Origin: Argentina anserina
Lineage: Eukaryota > Streptophyta > Magnoliopsida > Rosales > Rosaceae
Assembly: GCF_933775445.1 (NCBI RefSeq)
Contig: NC_065872.1
Coordinates: 5,642,001-5,706,000 of the forward strand
Length of the DNA: 64,000 nucleotides
Reading direction: 5' to 3'
In this document: piece after piece, positions 12,891-25,522 of the stretch
How the letters are laid out: every line of letters starts with the position of its first letter
How positions within the stretch are numbered: the stretch's first letter is position 1
Program-made: the position numbers and the translations under genes
The notes under the pieces: generated by a model
Databases searched by the model: none
Seen by the model: the letters and a program-made list of their open reading frames with translations, nothing else
What the model was told of the DNA's origin: nothing

Positions 12891-12898
12891 CCATTACC

Positions 12899-14508
12899 TG
12901 TTGTGAAGTGGGATTGCTGTGAAGCCGCCATTTCTATTTTGTCTCAGTGAGGTTTCTTGAAGACAAGTAACATAGCCGTCATCCCTTCATCCCTTTCACA
13001 TGCTGATCAGTTGGTTCAACATCTTCTACAAGAGAATTGCCTTCTTTTGATTGCCAAACATGGTCCTGCCTCGGTTACGACGAGGATGGTATGCTCGATC
13101 ATGGGTAGCCGCATATCTAGGGTTTTATGCAATCTGTGTGTCTGTTTCTAGGGTTTTGCAGGAACTGTTTTCGACTGAGTTGTTCTCGTTTTAAGTTGAG
13201 ATATATATGATGCATTGATGGTGAAATTTTGTGACTCATTTCATTTAGAAGTCCGATTCATCGTCATGGCTGCAATGCGCGGAAGAAGTCAAAAATGGAA
13301 GCACGATGTCGAAGACAGATGGATAAGAACAATCTTGAAGCTCGGGCGATGGCTTTCTTGATCAGCCTTAGAGCATGGGGAGAGTATAAATTCTCTTGAA
13401 AATACTAGTGGTGCTCATTTCGGGAGGAATGTAGGTGTGTGTCTTATTTGCCAGCTCAATTGTATCTATTTGGTCTTCGTTTTTGGTATGGTTTCTATCT
13501 GCAAAGCACATGGGTAGTCTTTAATGGTCAGACAATTTGCAGCACTAGTAACTTGAGCTGAAACATGTGCTACACAGAATTATCTGTCAAAGAATTTTAT
13601 GTATATATTTATCTACAATTTTCATTCGTTTACAAAGTTGCATTTCTTTAAGTTCTGGTTCTAAATGAATTTCATTGCTAGAAGGAACAAGCATCCCCAA
13701 GAGGTTTGAGCATTATGCTCCCCATCCAAAAACATTGTCGAACACATTGTTCTTCTTGACAGATTTTTAATTAGTTAGTTTGGTACTAACTTCTAATGTG
13801 GTTTGAACTACAGCCAGCCGTCCTTTGGTTCTGATTGTACTTTGAAATTAATGGAACTTTTCTCTTAATGAATGAATGTTAAGAGTCTCAATCGAACAAG
13901 TAACCAGCTTGTATTCATAAGTTGATATGTATCGATCTAACTAGCATTCGCTAAGGTGTCCAGATTTTAGTGCGAGTATCTGAACTTAGTACTTAAATTT
14001 GGTACTCAATATTATATCATTACAATTGTGTTGGGGAAAATTTTCTTATCCTCAATTTCTAATAATGGTCAATAAGAGTATTGTCCTGAACTATTCGAAT
14101 TGGGACTAATATGTGATGGATTTAACAACTAACTACCTTTGGATATTTGTTAATTAAGCGCGCAAGCTTTCTCGATAGTTAGTCCAGATTTAACAGCAAT
14201 TAATCTTTTCCTGTGCTTATTAATTAGAGTTACGTCTTGAGCACAAGCAGACTCATATCGATAGTTGCTTATTACGAGTATAGGAACTGTAACTCCACCC
14301 ATGTTAACGACCTGTGTAAAGCCACAAAACCCCCGTATAAACCTTACACATAATCAAAGAGATAGCTCCCAAATAAATCATACGTGTATACACACTATAT
14401 AGCTGGGGTATGCATACAGAACTCGATTAAGAATTTAAGATGCATACCTTTTGTCTTCATGATGAGTAACCATCAGAACATAAGGTTTAGATCCGTTAGT
14501 CTAGTCTA
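12899..14508. other. Intergenic region without a supported gene
   Basis: AT-rich sequence with a 64-codon frame at 12957-13151 that I do not recognise and that lacks a supported gene structure. No RNA gene or clear repeat was found. Confidence 0.4.
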
Positions 14509-14518
14509 GTTCCTTTCA

Positions 14519-15241
14519 GACCGGTTTAGGGTTATATAAACGCCGAGGCACGGGACTAGAGCCCCAAATTTTTGTGGACCCAATTTATATTTATATATAT
14601 ATGACAAAAAAATAAAACAAAAAATCAGATTGTAATTTACCATTTGGTTTCATCATGATCGCAATTCACACATCTATCTCTGATCTCTCTTTCATTCAAT
14701 CCAATTTTCAAAATATTCTTGTCTTACAAGGTAAATTATTTCTCAATTATTTCTTGCTTTTAATACTTTAACTTCATAATATTAGACATTGCTTTAATTG
14801 AAATTGTGACAAAGTAAACCCTAACATAGTACTGTGTTTTCTGAAAGTTTGGGAATTGAAGAATGGACTATGATTATTATGGTTTGTAATTTTGCATAAT
14901 TATTAATTGTCTATTCTCTAATAATCTGCTATTGATTTGCTATTTTTCATTCAATAATGATGAATATCATCTTATTGACTATTGATCATGAGTTATAATT
15001 AGATGAATAATTTGTAATCAGTTGGAAAATTACTGTATTAGATCAGTTAGTTTGCATAATTGTCATATACATTGAGTAGTCTTATTGAGATATTATCTTA
15101 TTGCATATTTGAATCAAATTGTTATTCTTGTTTTTACTTTTTTTTTTTATATGTTGATGTTAAAGAAGATTTTTTTATTTGATTTTAAGGGGCCTCAAAT
15201 TTTATGTCGCCTATAGCACTCAAAATGTCAGGGCCGGCCCG
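14519..15241. mobile_element. hAT-like miniature element, CAGGGCCGGC family
   Basis: The left end (GACCGGTTTAGGG..., then ...GAGCCCCAAATTT) parallels the left end of the element at 37838. The right end carries ...CTATAGCACTC...GTCAGGGCCGGCCC. A 10-bp direct repeat GTTCCTTTCA lies on both sides (14509-14518 and 15242-15251), consistent with an 8-bp hAT-type duplication with ambiguous ends. The interior is AT-rich and non-coding. Confidence 0.65.
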
Positions 15242-15686
15242 GTTCCTTTCAACATATATGGACAATTTAATTGGTTGGTCAATCAGTATATAATCCATAG
15301 ATTTTTTTAAAAATATTTTGGAAATTATATACAGTACGTACTACGTAGTAGTACTCTGTACATCACTGGAAATTACCTACAAAAAGCTTACACGTGTGCA
15401 TTGATATACAGTATGCTTTATTTGCAAACCACATAACTTAATTCTGTTTGGAATTGGAAGGAAACATTGGTAGGCCAAAACCCCTATGGCTTCATTGGAC
15501 CACTAGGGTTTTGCACTTTTGCACTTGCTATACTTGCTTTTGCTGGTTAAGCTCTATGTGTGCTTATGACCGACGTTAATCATTGTTTTTCTTTGCCTCA
15601 AACTACACTGGTTGTGGGCTCTTGTTTGGTCCACATCCCACATGCCCTTGTTTTCTAAATTTTGTCACTTCTGAAATTTTCCCTCC

Positions 15687-15693
15687 ATAAATA
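15687..15693 (+). promoter_or_regulatory. TATA box of the SAUR gene
   Basis: ATAAATA lies about 150 bp upstream of the SAUR start codon and just before a CT/CA-rich leader. It is the best TATA-like match in the region. The start site is inferred near 15715-15725. Confidence 0.5.
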
Positions 15694-15840
15694 CCTCTCA
15701 ACCCTCTCCAAATCTATATCAACCTAAAACCATCTTCTAGCTTCAAAGCTCTAACCTAAGTGACCTGTTTCGAGCTCTCTGCTTCTCTTTCTCTCTTACC
15801 AGCTAAGTTATATATAAGTCTACCTCTGCTTATTACTCTC

Positions 15841-16173
15841 ATGGCGATTATCCGAAAATCATCATCAAACAAAGCACTGCTACTGCCTCAAACGACAGCC
15901 ATAAAGCAAATTCTCAAAAGGTGCTCAAGTTTCGGGAAGAAAAACATTGGCTACAATGGTGGTCTTCCCGATGATGTTCCGAAAGGGCATTTCGCTGTGT
16001 ATGTAGGCGAAAATAGAAGCCGATACATCATCCCGATCTCTTGGTTGGGCCACCCGGAGTTTCAGAGCCTGCTGCAGAGGGCTGAGGAGGAGTTCGGGTT
16101 TGGCCATTACATGGGTTTGACGATTCCATGCGAAGAAGTCGTCTTTCGCTCCTTGATAGATCAGTATTGTTGA
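15841..16173 (+). CDS. SAUR-family auxin-responsive protein
   Basis: Intronless 110-aa frame starting MAIIRKSSS, as is normal for SAUR genes. A basic N-terminus ([14 protein letters not shown]) precedes the conserved SAUR core, residues about 48-93: [21 protein letters not shown], then [17 protein letters not shown] and GLTIPCEE. The start at 15841 is preferred over an upstream in-frame ATG at 15760 because homologues begin with MAI and the extra residues are hydrophobic leader-like translation. SAURs bind and inhibit PP2C.D phosphatases, which activates plasma-membrane H+-ATPases and promotes cell expansion (family knowledge). The sequence is closest to the SAUR9/10/50 type by eye. It stands alone rather than in the usual tandem cluster. 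Confidence 0.93.
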   Translation: MAIIRKSSSNKALLLPQTTAIKQILKRCSSFGKKNIGYNGGLPDDVPKGHFAVYVGENRSRYIIPISWLGHPEFQSLLQRAEEEFGFGHYMGLTIPCEEVVFRSLIDQYC

Positions 16174-16329
16174 GTTCACTATCTGTGGCAGCAACGGTGG
16201 CTCTGACCATATGTGCGTGAGTGATTGATTAACTTGTTCAGTGTTAGTAGTGATCAATATATTAATGATGCCATAATGAGCGTGCATGTTAGCAGTAATA
16301 TTTTTTCGGGTTGATGATATAGTAGTGTG

Positions 16330-17720
16330 CGTGCGTCCGTCATGTGTACCCTGACAGCCTCAGGGCTCGGACCGGACATTAGTATATTTAGATAAGTGAC
16401 GGATTGAGTCGGTTATTTTTACAAATATGAAGATCTATTTCGGCTATTGCGGGTTTTTACGAGTCGGACCTTGCAGACTTGAATTATGAAAAAAAAACAA
16501 AATACTTTTATTTAAAGGTTTGAAACAATAAAAAAATTCTTAGAAAACATTCCAAAAAAAAGGTCATAAATAAATTCTAGTTTCAAAATATTATCGATCG
16601 ACACGAGCAGATGTGATCGATATATATATTTTAGGGACCCTGTAAAAATTTCGTCAGTTTTGGACATGGTTTGACCGTCCATACTTACAGTCTACAAAAA
16701 AAGAGACGTTCTGATATATTAAAACTCATTTGACATAGACTTTGCCAAATTGATTTTCTCGGTGCGATCGCGCACGATCGGTAACAAAAATTAGGTGATT
16801 TTAAATATGCAAACGGTTTTCAGCATTCGGATCTTGGTAATTGGTCATCCCTTAGAGCATATTAGTGGTGTTTTTGGTTTACCAGAAATTTCGACGGTTA
16901 AACAATGTACGAATTGGATGAAATATTTACAAAGTTTCTAAATATATATATATCGATCACATCAGCTGGTGTCGATCGATCCCGAGAAGTTTCTTTCATA
17001 TAGTCGCTTCATAATACGATAGTTTTTTCTAAACCTAATGTAAAGGTTATGATACATTAGTGGACAATTTGGTGATCGATAACTCTAGTTCAAAATATGG
17101 TCGATCGACACCAACATATGTGATCGGTATATATATTCAGGAACCCTGTAAATTTTGCGTCCGTTTTGGACATTGTTGGACCGTTCATACCCACGGTCAA
17201 CCAAAAAGATGTGTTTTGACATATTAAAATTTTATTGACGTTTTCGCCAAATGGGTTTCCTCGGTGCGACCGCACACAATCGGTGATAAATATTAGGTGA
17301 TTTCAGATATGCAAACGACTTTCAGCGTTCACATATTGGTAATGAGTCATTTCTCATGGCATATTAGTGGTGTTTTTGGTTTACTGGAAATTTCGACGAT
17401 CAGACGAGGTTCAAATTGGATGAAATTTTTACAGGGTCACTAAATATATATACCGATCACATCGGCTGGTGTTGATCAATCATGAGAATTTTATTTCATA
17501 TAGTCGCTTCATAATGTGATATTTTGTTCTAACCCTAATAAAATATATATGTATAATATTTTATTACGTGGCGGACTTTTACGGAAGGGTCTTGCGGGTT
17601 TTTGGCAGGCCGAGTCGGGTTTCACATTTCTAAACTAAGTTCGGCCCTCTACCTACGGAAGCGGGCTTTCTCACAGGCCGGGTAAAAGCTCATCAGACTT
17701 GCGGATCTCCGTGAACTTAT
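16330..17720. repeat. Repeat region with two tandem palindromic units
   Basis: Two diverged copies of the same sequence lie in direct orientation, offset by about 507 bp (16594-16985 and 17101-17479, plus a shared trailing segment containing TTTCATATAGTCGCTTCATAA). Each copy is bounded by inverted repeats of about 55 bp: GATCGACACC...GTGATCG...TATATATATT...ACCCTGTAAA at one end and its complement at the other. No coding content was seen. It is likely a decayed transposable element or a tandem insertion of one. Family and target duplications were not resolved. Confidence 0.6.
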
Positions 17721-18568
17721 TGGATATGTGGGCAAAATGATGAGGCCTACCTTGACTCTCTAAGAGAGACGGCTTAATTTGCATAAATGAAAGATATTCA
17801 AGGCCAGCAAGCTGTGTCCTTTCTCTCTCTCCTCTCTCTGTCTCTCTCTTCTTCTTCTTATTTTTTTTGGTCCAACTCTCTGTCTCTCTCTGTGGAGATA
17901 TTCTGCCTGTTTTTTATGAGCTTCATTTCCACTGAAACTGCAAGGTTTTAAACAGTAACACTGGCAGGTGGCATATATAACAAAAGGAATTTCGGAGAAA
18001 AACAAAAGGAATCTAACCGGAAAAACCATAAAGCTAACGAAAAGGAAGAGAGAGGTCGACTTGACGGAAGAAATAATACAAATGAAATGGTGGTCTACAC
18101 AATCGATCTACAGCACGCAGTATATGCTTACGTACGTAACGGTACGTTCTGAAAACTAGCTGCTAATTGCTTTTCACTTCGGATATCTTTCACTGTACTA
18201 ATTCTTTAATCCATAACAAGCTCTCGATCACTACTGGATATAGCTAAATTATTCGCCAATTGAAAAACTGTTTTTTTTTTTCAACATAGATCAAATTTGT
18301 AGGATATTATGAATTAATACTATGAATAATTTTGGGACGTTTATACTAGCTAGTTAATTTATTTTGATCCATTTACAAGAGAAGGATTGGTATATATGCA
18401 TATATAAATGACAGATATTGTAATAAATTGGTTTAACGTATTAATTTGTATCACTTCAGATAAATCTGATTAGTTAACACTAATGCATTCAAAATAATGC
18501 TGTCCAAGTTCAAAACACGTTTTTCTCTCTCTTTAAAATCATAATTATGGGTTACCCCATAAAAAAAC
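17721..18568. other. Intergenic with a CT-rich low-complexity tract
   Basis: A (CTCTGT/CT)n tract lies at about 17819-17895. The rest is AT-rich with no recognised gene, up to the insertion site of the copia element. Confidence 0.5.
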
Positions 18569-18573
18569 AGATA

Positions 18574-19349
18574 TGAAGGTACATATATTGGCCTCCATAT
18601 AGTTGATGAAGATCCAAAGGTGTGGATGACAAGTCATGAAGATTTGATATGCAAAAGGAGAATTGAAGTTGTTTCCTACTTGGACTAGGAAAAGATTATG
18701 GTTTGTTTTTCCTACCAAAGAAGTCTTCACCGATTTGATTATGGGTAGATTGATATATATTTGGGAATATATATTTAGTTAAATGGTGTTTGGGAATTGT
18801 TATAGAAAAGAGATTTATTTTAAAAGGTGTATTCCATATTTATATGGATTTTTTCCTTTTTTATCTAAAGTTGTATTAGGAAGGGATTTGAGGTTAATAC
18901 CTATTTGTGCTAGGGTTTAGATGATGGCCGGCTGGTATATATAAGATATATATATGCAGTAGGTTTGTAGCCTTCAAGCACACACGGATAGAGAAGAAAC
19001 AAGGTGAAACCAAATAGAAGAAATTTCACAAAAAGGAGAGCTTAGTGCTAGAAGATCTGTGTGACTCTATTGAAGACCTTAGTGGCAACATCAACGTTCT
19101 TAGTGAGGTTGATCATCCGTGTGACTACAACGATCTTAGTGAAGTTGTATCGACACTTGAAGCAACGATCTTAGTGAGGTTGTTTCATACTTGGTTGTGA
19201 CTATCAAGTAAGAAGTATTTTTACTTTTGAGAATAACATTATTATTGATTAAGGTGTAATCATTGTAATATTGTTTATTCAGTAGAAAAGTAAAATTCTT
19301 CTACATATTCCGTTGATATTACTCGTTATTGTTCTATCTTGTATTTTCA
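18574..19349 (+). repeat. Left LTR of the copia element
   Basis: Begins TGAAGGTACATATATTGG and ends ATCTTGTATTTTCA. A TATA-like stretch TATATATAAG at 18936-18945 probably directs transcription. The downstream part repeats a short motif related to GATCTTAGTGAGGTTG several times. Confidence 0.9.
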
Positions 19350-19418
19350 ATTGGTACCAGAGCAGGTCACTAGACATACTTAGTGAGATCTGTGGGATTA
19401 AAGATGGAACGTTAAGGA

Positions 19419-21545
19419 TTGAATCAACCACCCATGCTTTATAGTATGGATTTCGCTCAATGGAAGTTTCAAATGAGATCCTTTATATATGGTATTGATT
19501 TTCAGGCATGGAGAAGCGTTGAACGTGGATGGAAACCTCCAATGAAAGATGTTAATTCAAAAGCTACTGAGGGGACATCCACTAGTGTATTAAAAGACGA
19601 AGATGAGTGGACTGAAAATGAGATTAAGGCTAGTGAAGGAAATCACAAGGCTCTTAATGCTCTATATGCGTCAATGAGCAGAGAAGAAAGGAAAAGAGTT
19701 AAGAATTGCGTTACAGCGAAACAGGTTTGGGATAAACTCTGTGTTTTAAATGAAGGTAATGATATTGTAAAAGAACAAAGATTACAACAATATTATTCTG
19801 AAATCGATGCTTTAAAAATGAGAGATGATGAAACTATTGATGATTTTTATAGTCTTTTTACTGATCTCTCTAGTTTATGTGAAAGGCTTGGAAGACCTTT
19901 ACAAGAATTTGATATTGTAAGAAAAATATTACGGTCTCTTCCAAAGTCTTACAGGATGAAAAAGACAACGATTCAGGAACAATATAATCTCAACACATAT
20001 TCTGTGGACTTGTTGATTGGAAACCTGAAGGCTTGGGAGATGGAGCTTGAAGAGGATGAAAGACCGAAAGGTATGAATTCTAAAAATATTGCTTTAAGTG
20101 TTACAAAAAATCCTAAATCAAGCTCTGAGGAAGTTGAAAATAATGAACAGTTGATTTTGGAATTTGAGAAATTTTTGAATAAAAGAAATTCGAATTCAAA
20201 TGAATAAAATAATCAAAATTCTAGGAGGAATTTTAATGGAAATAATAGGCGTTTTGATAAACGTAATGATAATTACTCACAAAAGAAGTATGAGTATGGA
20301 AATAGTAGTAATAGTAATAAGAAGTGTTATACTTGTGGTGACATTGGCCACGTTGCTACTAATTGTGGAAATACAAAAATTAATTCAGGTAATAAGGCTT
20401 ACAAGTCCTCTTGGAGTGATGATGATGATAGTTCCCCAAAAAGAGACAAAACTTTTGCTCTTGTGTCTTCTTTCTCTTTAGATTATGCAGGTTCAAAAAT
20501 TGAGGATGAAGAGGATCAAGAAGAAGATGGAGAAAACAACTATGAGGATAATGAGATGTTTAAATATCAAGCAAAAGTTATCAAGGTTGCTGAGAAAATT
20601 TCAGAAAAGAATGTTCTATTAAAGCAATAAGTGGAGAAGCTGGAAGGTGATAAAATGGAATGGGAAGTGGAGAAACTAAACCTGAGAAAGAAAAGTGACA
20701 ATGGTGATCATGTGCTTGAAAGAAAACGGCTTCTAGCAAAGATTCAAATGCTCCAGGATGAGATAATCGAAAAAGACAATCTAATTGATTTATTAAACTA
20801 TAAACTTGGCAAGTTGCAGGTTTTTCTTGATGGAACAGATAACAAGGTTGGAAAATTTCAAAATAGTTCGAAATCGATATCTGACATTTTAAGTTCAGGA
20901 AAGATCTACAATGATAGAACCGGACTTGGATATACTGGTAAGTCTAACTCAAATAGAAATTATAATTTCTCTACTAACTTTGTTCGTGAACAAATAGGTT
21001 CAAAAGCAAGTGAAACATATGTTGGAGAACATGAAAAAACTGAGAATATTCAGACTTCCTTCAATTCAAAAGTGATCAACTCGAATGACATATATGAGAA
21101 AGATATTAAAGATATTCGAAGTAAGTTGAAATAACATGGTCAGTTTTTACGTGATATTTCTCACTTTGTTGGTTTATCTAAATCTTATAAAGAAACTAAG
21201 CAGGATGTGAAAAAGCCTCAGAGATATCCAGGTAAGAAAGTCTGGAGGAAAAAGGAAGACCAGAGTTACATAGAAGCTTATTGTAATATGTGTTGTATTG
21301 ATATAGATTATGAATCTGATGATAAAGAAACTAGAACTGCAATTAACTCTATAAATGTAATTGCTGATCATTATGTGGATTTGTCTGAATTATCTGATGA
21401 TGGGTTTCCAAGAACTAATAATACAAATATGCAGTCACAAGGAGAATCAAGAGAAGTTGATAAAAGTTTACAACCTGCAACAAAATTTCGTACAGTTTTT
21501 AAACATGTTCAAAAAGATCATTCAACTAGAGATGTCATTGGATAA
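19419..21545 (+). pseudogene. copia gag and pre-RT linker frame, with stop codons
   Basis: One frame runs from 19419 to 21545 but is broken by TAA codons at 20205-20207, 20628-20630 and 21132-21134. The first part resembles the copia gag domain (UBN2/Retrotran_gag_2 type; WDKL and a DFYSLFTDL stretch). A CCHC zinc knuckle (C-x2-C-x4-H-x4-C, KCYTCGDIGHVATNC) is encoded at 20322-20366. A Glu/Lys-rich coiled-coil segment follows (20631 onward), then a motif like DRTGLGY (near 20920). The end (HSTRDVIG) resembles the linker that normally precedes reverse transcriptase. The protease and integrase that should lie between are missing. Confidence 0.75.
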
Positions 21546-21569
21546 GGCGTTCGGACCAGAGGAAGGACA

Positions 21570-22150
21570 ATGGAAATTGCGTCACACAAAAGAAAAAACG
21601 CAGAAAGCTCAGACACTAAAAATATGGAAATTAACAAAGCTCTAGTAAGTTTTATTAAAGAGAAAGTTAAAAGAACTAATGCTGAAATTGCAGGTTATTC
21701 TGATGCAGATTGGAGAGGTAATCTGCAAGATCGGAAAAGTACTAGTGGTGGTTGTTTCTTCGTTGGTAAGAATTTAGTTGCATGACATAGTTAGAAACAA
21801 ATTTGCACTCATTGTCTATAACATAAGCTGAACATGTTGATCCATGTAGTTGTTGTACACAAATGCTTTGGTTGAAAAATATGCTTAAAGATTATGGTAT
21901 TCCGCAAGGAAAGTTTGTTGTATTATGTGATAATACAAGTGCTATTAGTATTTCCAAGAATCTTGTTCAACATACTTGAACGAACCATATTGATATATGT
22001 TATCATTTCATTCGTGAACTTGTTGATAAGAATATTCTATCATTAGAATTTGTTTTTACAAATTATCAATGGGCAGACTTGTTTACCAAACCACTGGATA
22101 CAGAACGCTTTATGACCTTACGTAATGTCATTGACATTTGCTCTCAATAT
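21570..22150 (+). pseudogene. copia RNase H remnant
   Basis: The frame at 21570-21785 contains GYSDADWRGN...RKSTSGGC, the signature of copia RNase H. Homology continues in other frames with stops to about 22140, with matches to the usual DNTSAI and TKPL segments. The reverse transcriptase domain upstream is gone. Confidence 0.8.
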
Positions 22151-23967
22151 TGACAAATAACAAATTTGGTGGGTATATATGTCAAGGTAACCTTCATTTG
22201 TCCTCGATCTTATCTTACTATGGATGAGTTACTGCACTTTACCTGTTATTTCTTTAGGGCTCTTGACATTGTTACTTTGGATCACCCATCCAATGTTCTC
22301 GGATATTATTCATGATCATTAGCCTTTATGTTTGATTCTCACGTACACATACTTCATAGTGGTGGACAAATCTGAGTTGAGTCACATAATCAGGAGCCGG
22401 TGTAGTTGAATACATGTTATAGATTGTGACTGCATGCAAAAAAAAATGTGTAAGGAATTTGTGCATGCAGTCTTAGGCCAGACTAGTTCTATATCTCCAG
22501 GAGTTGACTAACTACTCGACTCCTAGAGAAATGGACTGGTTTGGTCTCCCCGGAGGATATGATACTCTTAGGCCAGGCTAGCTCTCCTCTCCATGGATTG
22601 ACTAACTACTCAATACCTGTTGGAATGGGCTGGCTTGGTCTCCACGGTGGTTGAAACATTGTCTCAGCAATGTTTTGAGCATATATTATCATTATCAAAG
22701 AAAAGAAAAAAAATATAATATAACTTATGGTGTTATAAGGTGATTTTCTGGAGAGATAGGGGGGAGTGTCGTTTAAGTTGGCTTGCGCATTTAATTACTC
22801 CTCATTTTCATTCCCATTATGAAGTATACTTAATGCACATCACATCTTGCTATTGGCTAATGATCATGCATATTACTCGAGGATGTTTGTTTGTGTGGTT
22901 GATAAAGTGTATTGTCTTGCTCAACAAGAATGTTCAGGTCATTGTATTAACTCTTACTATGGTTGTATGATACACTTGGACCGCTTGTGTTACTGTGATA
23001 TTATGGTCTCTGTCATGCCCCTACAAGTAATGTTGAGAGCTAAGTGCATGTAAGGTCTTAAAATGGTTTATATCCTTAGAGTGGTCTGCCTGTTTCTTAT
23101 TTATAGATTCAAAAATTCCCTCATACCTTGAATAGTATCTATGTTGGGTGGTTCAAACTAACATACTCTAGTTCTATTTTTAATTACATGCAATCTTCTT
23201 CAAAATTGAACCGTATGTGTGTGACTAGTCTTGCAAGTTTTCTCTAGGTTCTTATTTATTAGTAGTCGTGTACTAATATACATGTGATTTGCATGCAGTG
23301 GCTATTTGTGAAAATGCTTCTAGAGTTTGGTTTTCATGATAATTGATTATATGATAGAATGTAGAGTATTTTACTTCTTACATGTGTGGTTTTCTTGCCG
23401 TGTGCTTGATTTTTATGATGTGATTTGTTTTATGGACGGATATCTCTTATATGTCATAGTTATTTTGAGATAGTAATATGTATGCATCTGACTTCTTGCA
23501 CATGTCTGTAAGGTTGGACCAAAAGCTATTCCCGAAGCGGCTGTCATTTTGAATGCCAGAGTTTTATTCGAATCATGAATTATTTCTTCATCATGCATAT
23601 TGAGGCTTTACTCTTTGATCTCTATGATACTAATGTCTTACAAGTTTTTGTGAATGGTGACTTCCTCTTCGTGGTTTACGTCTCCTACCTCAAATATGTT
23701 ATTATGCTTTATTTGTTCCTAACTATGTCTTTTAACATGAGTGGAGCAAGGAGCACTGGTCATGAGATAGAAGAGGATGATGTTCATATTACTTTCTCCT
23801 CCTTTGGCTTCATCAACTTAGGGGGAGAATCAAGTCCCTACAACATTAAATCAAGCCCCTACGACATTAGTGTTTATGTTTGAAGTTTGTTTATCGGAAA
23901 AAAAATGTACTTACATTGTTCATGGTGGTCTTGTAGGTACTTGATGGTGAAAGTTGCATGGAAGGCC
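22151..23967 (+). other. Non-coding 3' interior of the copia element
   Basis: About 1.8 kb between the RNase H remnant and the polypurine tract without pol homology. It includes two diverged tandem units of about 95 bp at 22471-22660 (starting TCTTAGGCCAG). A short frame at 23575-23883 has no recognisable content. Confidence 0.5.
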
Positions 23968-23979
23968 AAAGGGGGAGAT

Positions 23980-24755
23980 TGAAGGTACATATATTGGCCT
24001 CCATATAGTTGATGAAGATCCAAAGGTGTGGAGGACAAGTCATGAAGATTTGATATGCAAAAGGAGAATTGAAGTTGTTTCCTAATTGGATTAGGAAAAG
24101 ATTACGGTTTGTTTTTCCTACCAAAGAAGTCTCTACCGATTTGATTATGGGTAGATTGATATATATTTGAGAATATATATTTAGTTAAATGGTGTTTGGG
24201 AATTGTTATAGAAAATGGATTTATTTTAAAAGGGGTATTCCATATTTATATGGATTTTTTCCTTTTCTATCTAAAGTTGTATTAGGAAGGGATTTGAGGT
24301 TAATACCTATTTGTGCTAGGGTTTAGATGATGGCCGGCTGGTATATATAGGATATATATATGCAGTAGGTTTGTAGCCTTCAAGCACACACGGATAGAGA
24401 AGAAACAAGGTGAAACCAAATAGAAGAAATTTCACAAAAAGGAGAGCTTAGTGCTAGGAGATCTGTGTGACTCTATTGAAGACCTTAGTGGCAACATCAA
24501 CGTTCTTAGTGAGGTTGATCATCCGTGTGACTACAACGATCTTAGTGAGGTTGTATCGACACTTGAAGCAACGATCTTAGTGAAGTTGTTTCATACTTGG
24601 TTGTGACTATCAAGTAAGAAGTATTTTTACTTTTGAGAATAACATTATTATTGATTAAGGTGTAATCATTGTAATATTGTTTATTCAGTAGAAAAGTAAA
24701 ATTCTTCTACATATTCCGCTGCTATTACTCGTTATTGTTCTATCTTGTATTTTCA
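23980..24755 (+). repeat. Right LTR of the copia element
   Basis: Same length as the left LTR (776 bp) and nearly identical. It ends TTTTCA immediately before the second AGATA target duplication. Confidence 0.9.
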
Positions 24756-25522
24756 AGATATCAAGGCCAATTTGAACTTTAAGGGCCAACGACAAACGCT
24801 TTATCATTTTCTTTATCTCAATTCCTTAATTACATGTATGGTTTATTGGCTTCATAGATTTGTGACAGTGAATAGTTCTGCTTACGCTCTGTGTTAGTAA
24901 GGCTTTAGCATAAGCCTCTTAATTTACACATATCATTTAAAAAAATTGCATATCCACACTAAATATTAATTCGTAGTGCTTGCTTTGCCAACCTCTTAGC
25001 ATAACTGCTTTCTGCTTAAATTTTTAGTTGGAGACACCGACAAGACAAATAGCATATGGTTACTCTTGACCGGGGCCGGTCCAGAGCATTAGAGTGTTCA
25101 GTGCGAAAAAAAATTAGACCCTTTGCATTTATAAAAAAAAATATTAATAATAAATCCTAATGTTCTATTTAAAGAAAAATTGTATTTATATGTTGTACGT
25201 ATATGTCCAAAGGGAACTCTTCTAGCTCAAGTACACAATCTTTTATTATCTACAATATTTTTTTTCTACAGCATAGCAAAGCCTAAAACTTATCAACACA
25301 GTAAATAACTAACCCCAAGTCTCGATTCAGCCTATTGCTCCAAGCTTCCAACGACAATATCAAGCAGTCCTTCAATTTAAATTCAAGAACAATATAAGGA
25401 ACAAAAAGGGGAAAAATCAAGAAAAAAAGAGAGGAAAAAATCAATGTAACAGAGACAAGTTTCGAGTTTCAACCCCTTGACCTTCCTTGGAAATCGAATT
25501 AAGAGGTCGACCGTATTGTCAC

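Larger units (their letters stand above)
18574..24755 (+). mobile_element. Complete Ty1/copia LTR retrotransposon, non-autonomous
   Basis: Two 776-bp LTRs (18574-19349 and 23980-24755), each starting TG and ending CA, flank a 4.6-kb interior. A perfect 5-bp target duplication AGATA is at 18569-18573 and 24756-24760. A primer-binding site TGGTACCAGAGC lies at 19352-19363, two bases after the left LTR, of the initiator-tRNA-Met type. A polypurine tract AAAGGGGGAGA at 23968-23978 precedes the right LTR. The interior keeps a gag-like frame and a short RNase H remnant. Protease, integrase and most of reverse transcriptase are absent. By eye the LTRs differ at about 15-20 positions, suggesting insertion roughly within the last million years or so (rate-dependent inference). 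Confidence 0.92.

Noticed and set aside
12957..13151. 64-codon frame beginning MKTSNIAVIP
   Set aside because: It looked protein-like but I could not connect it to other exons or to a known family.
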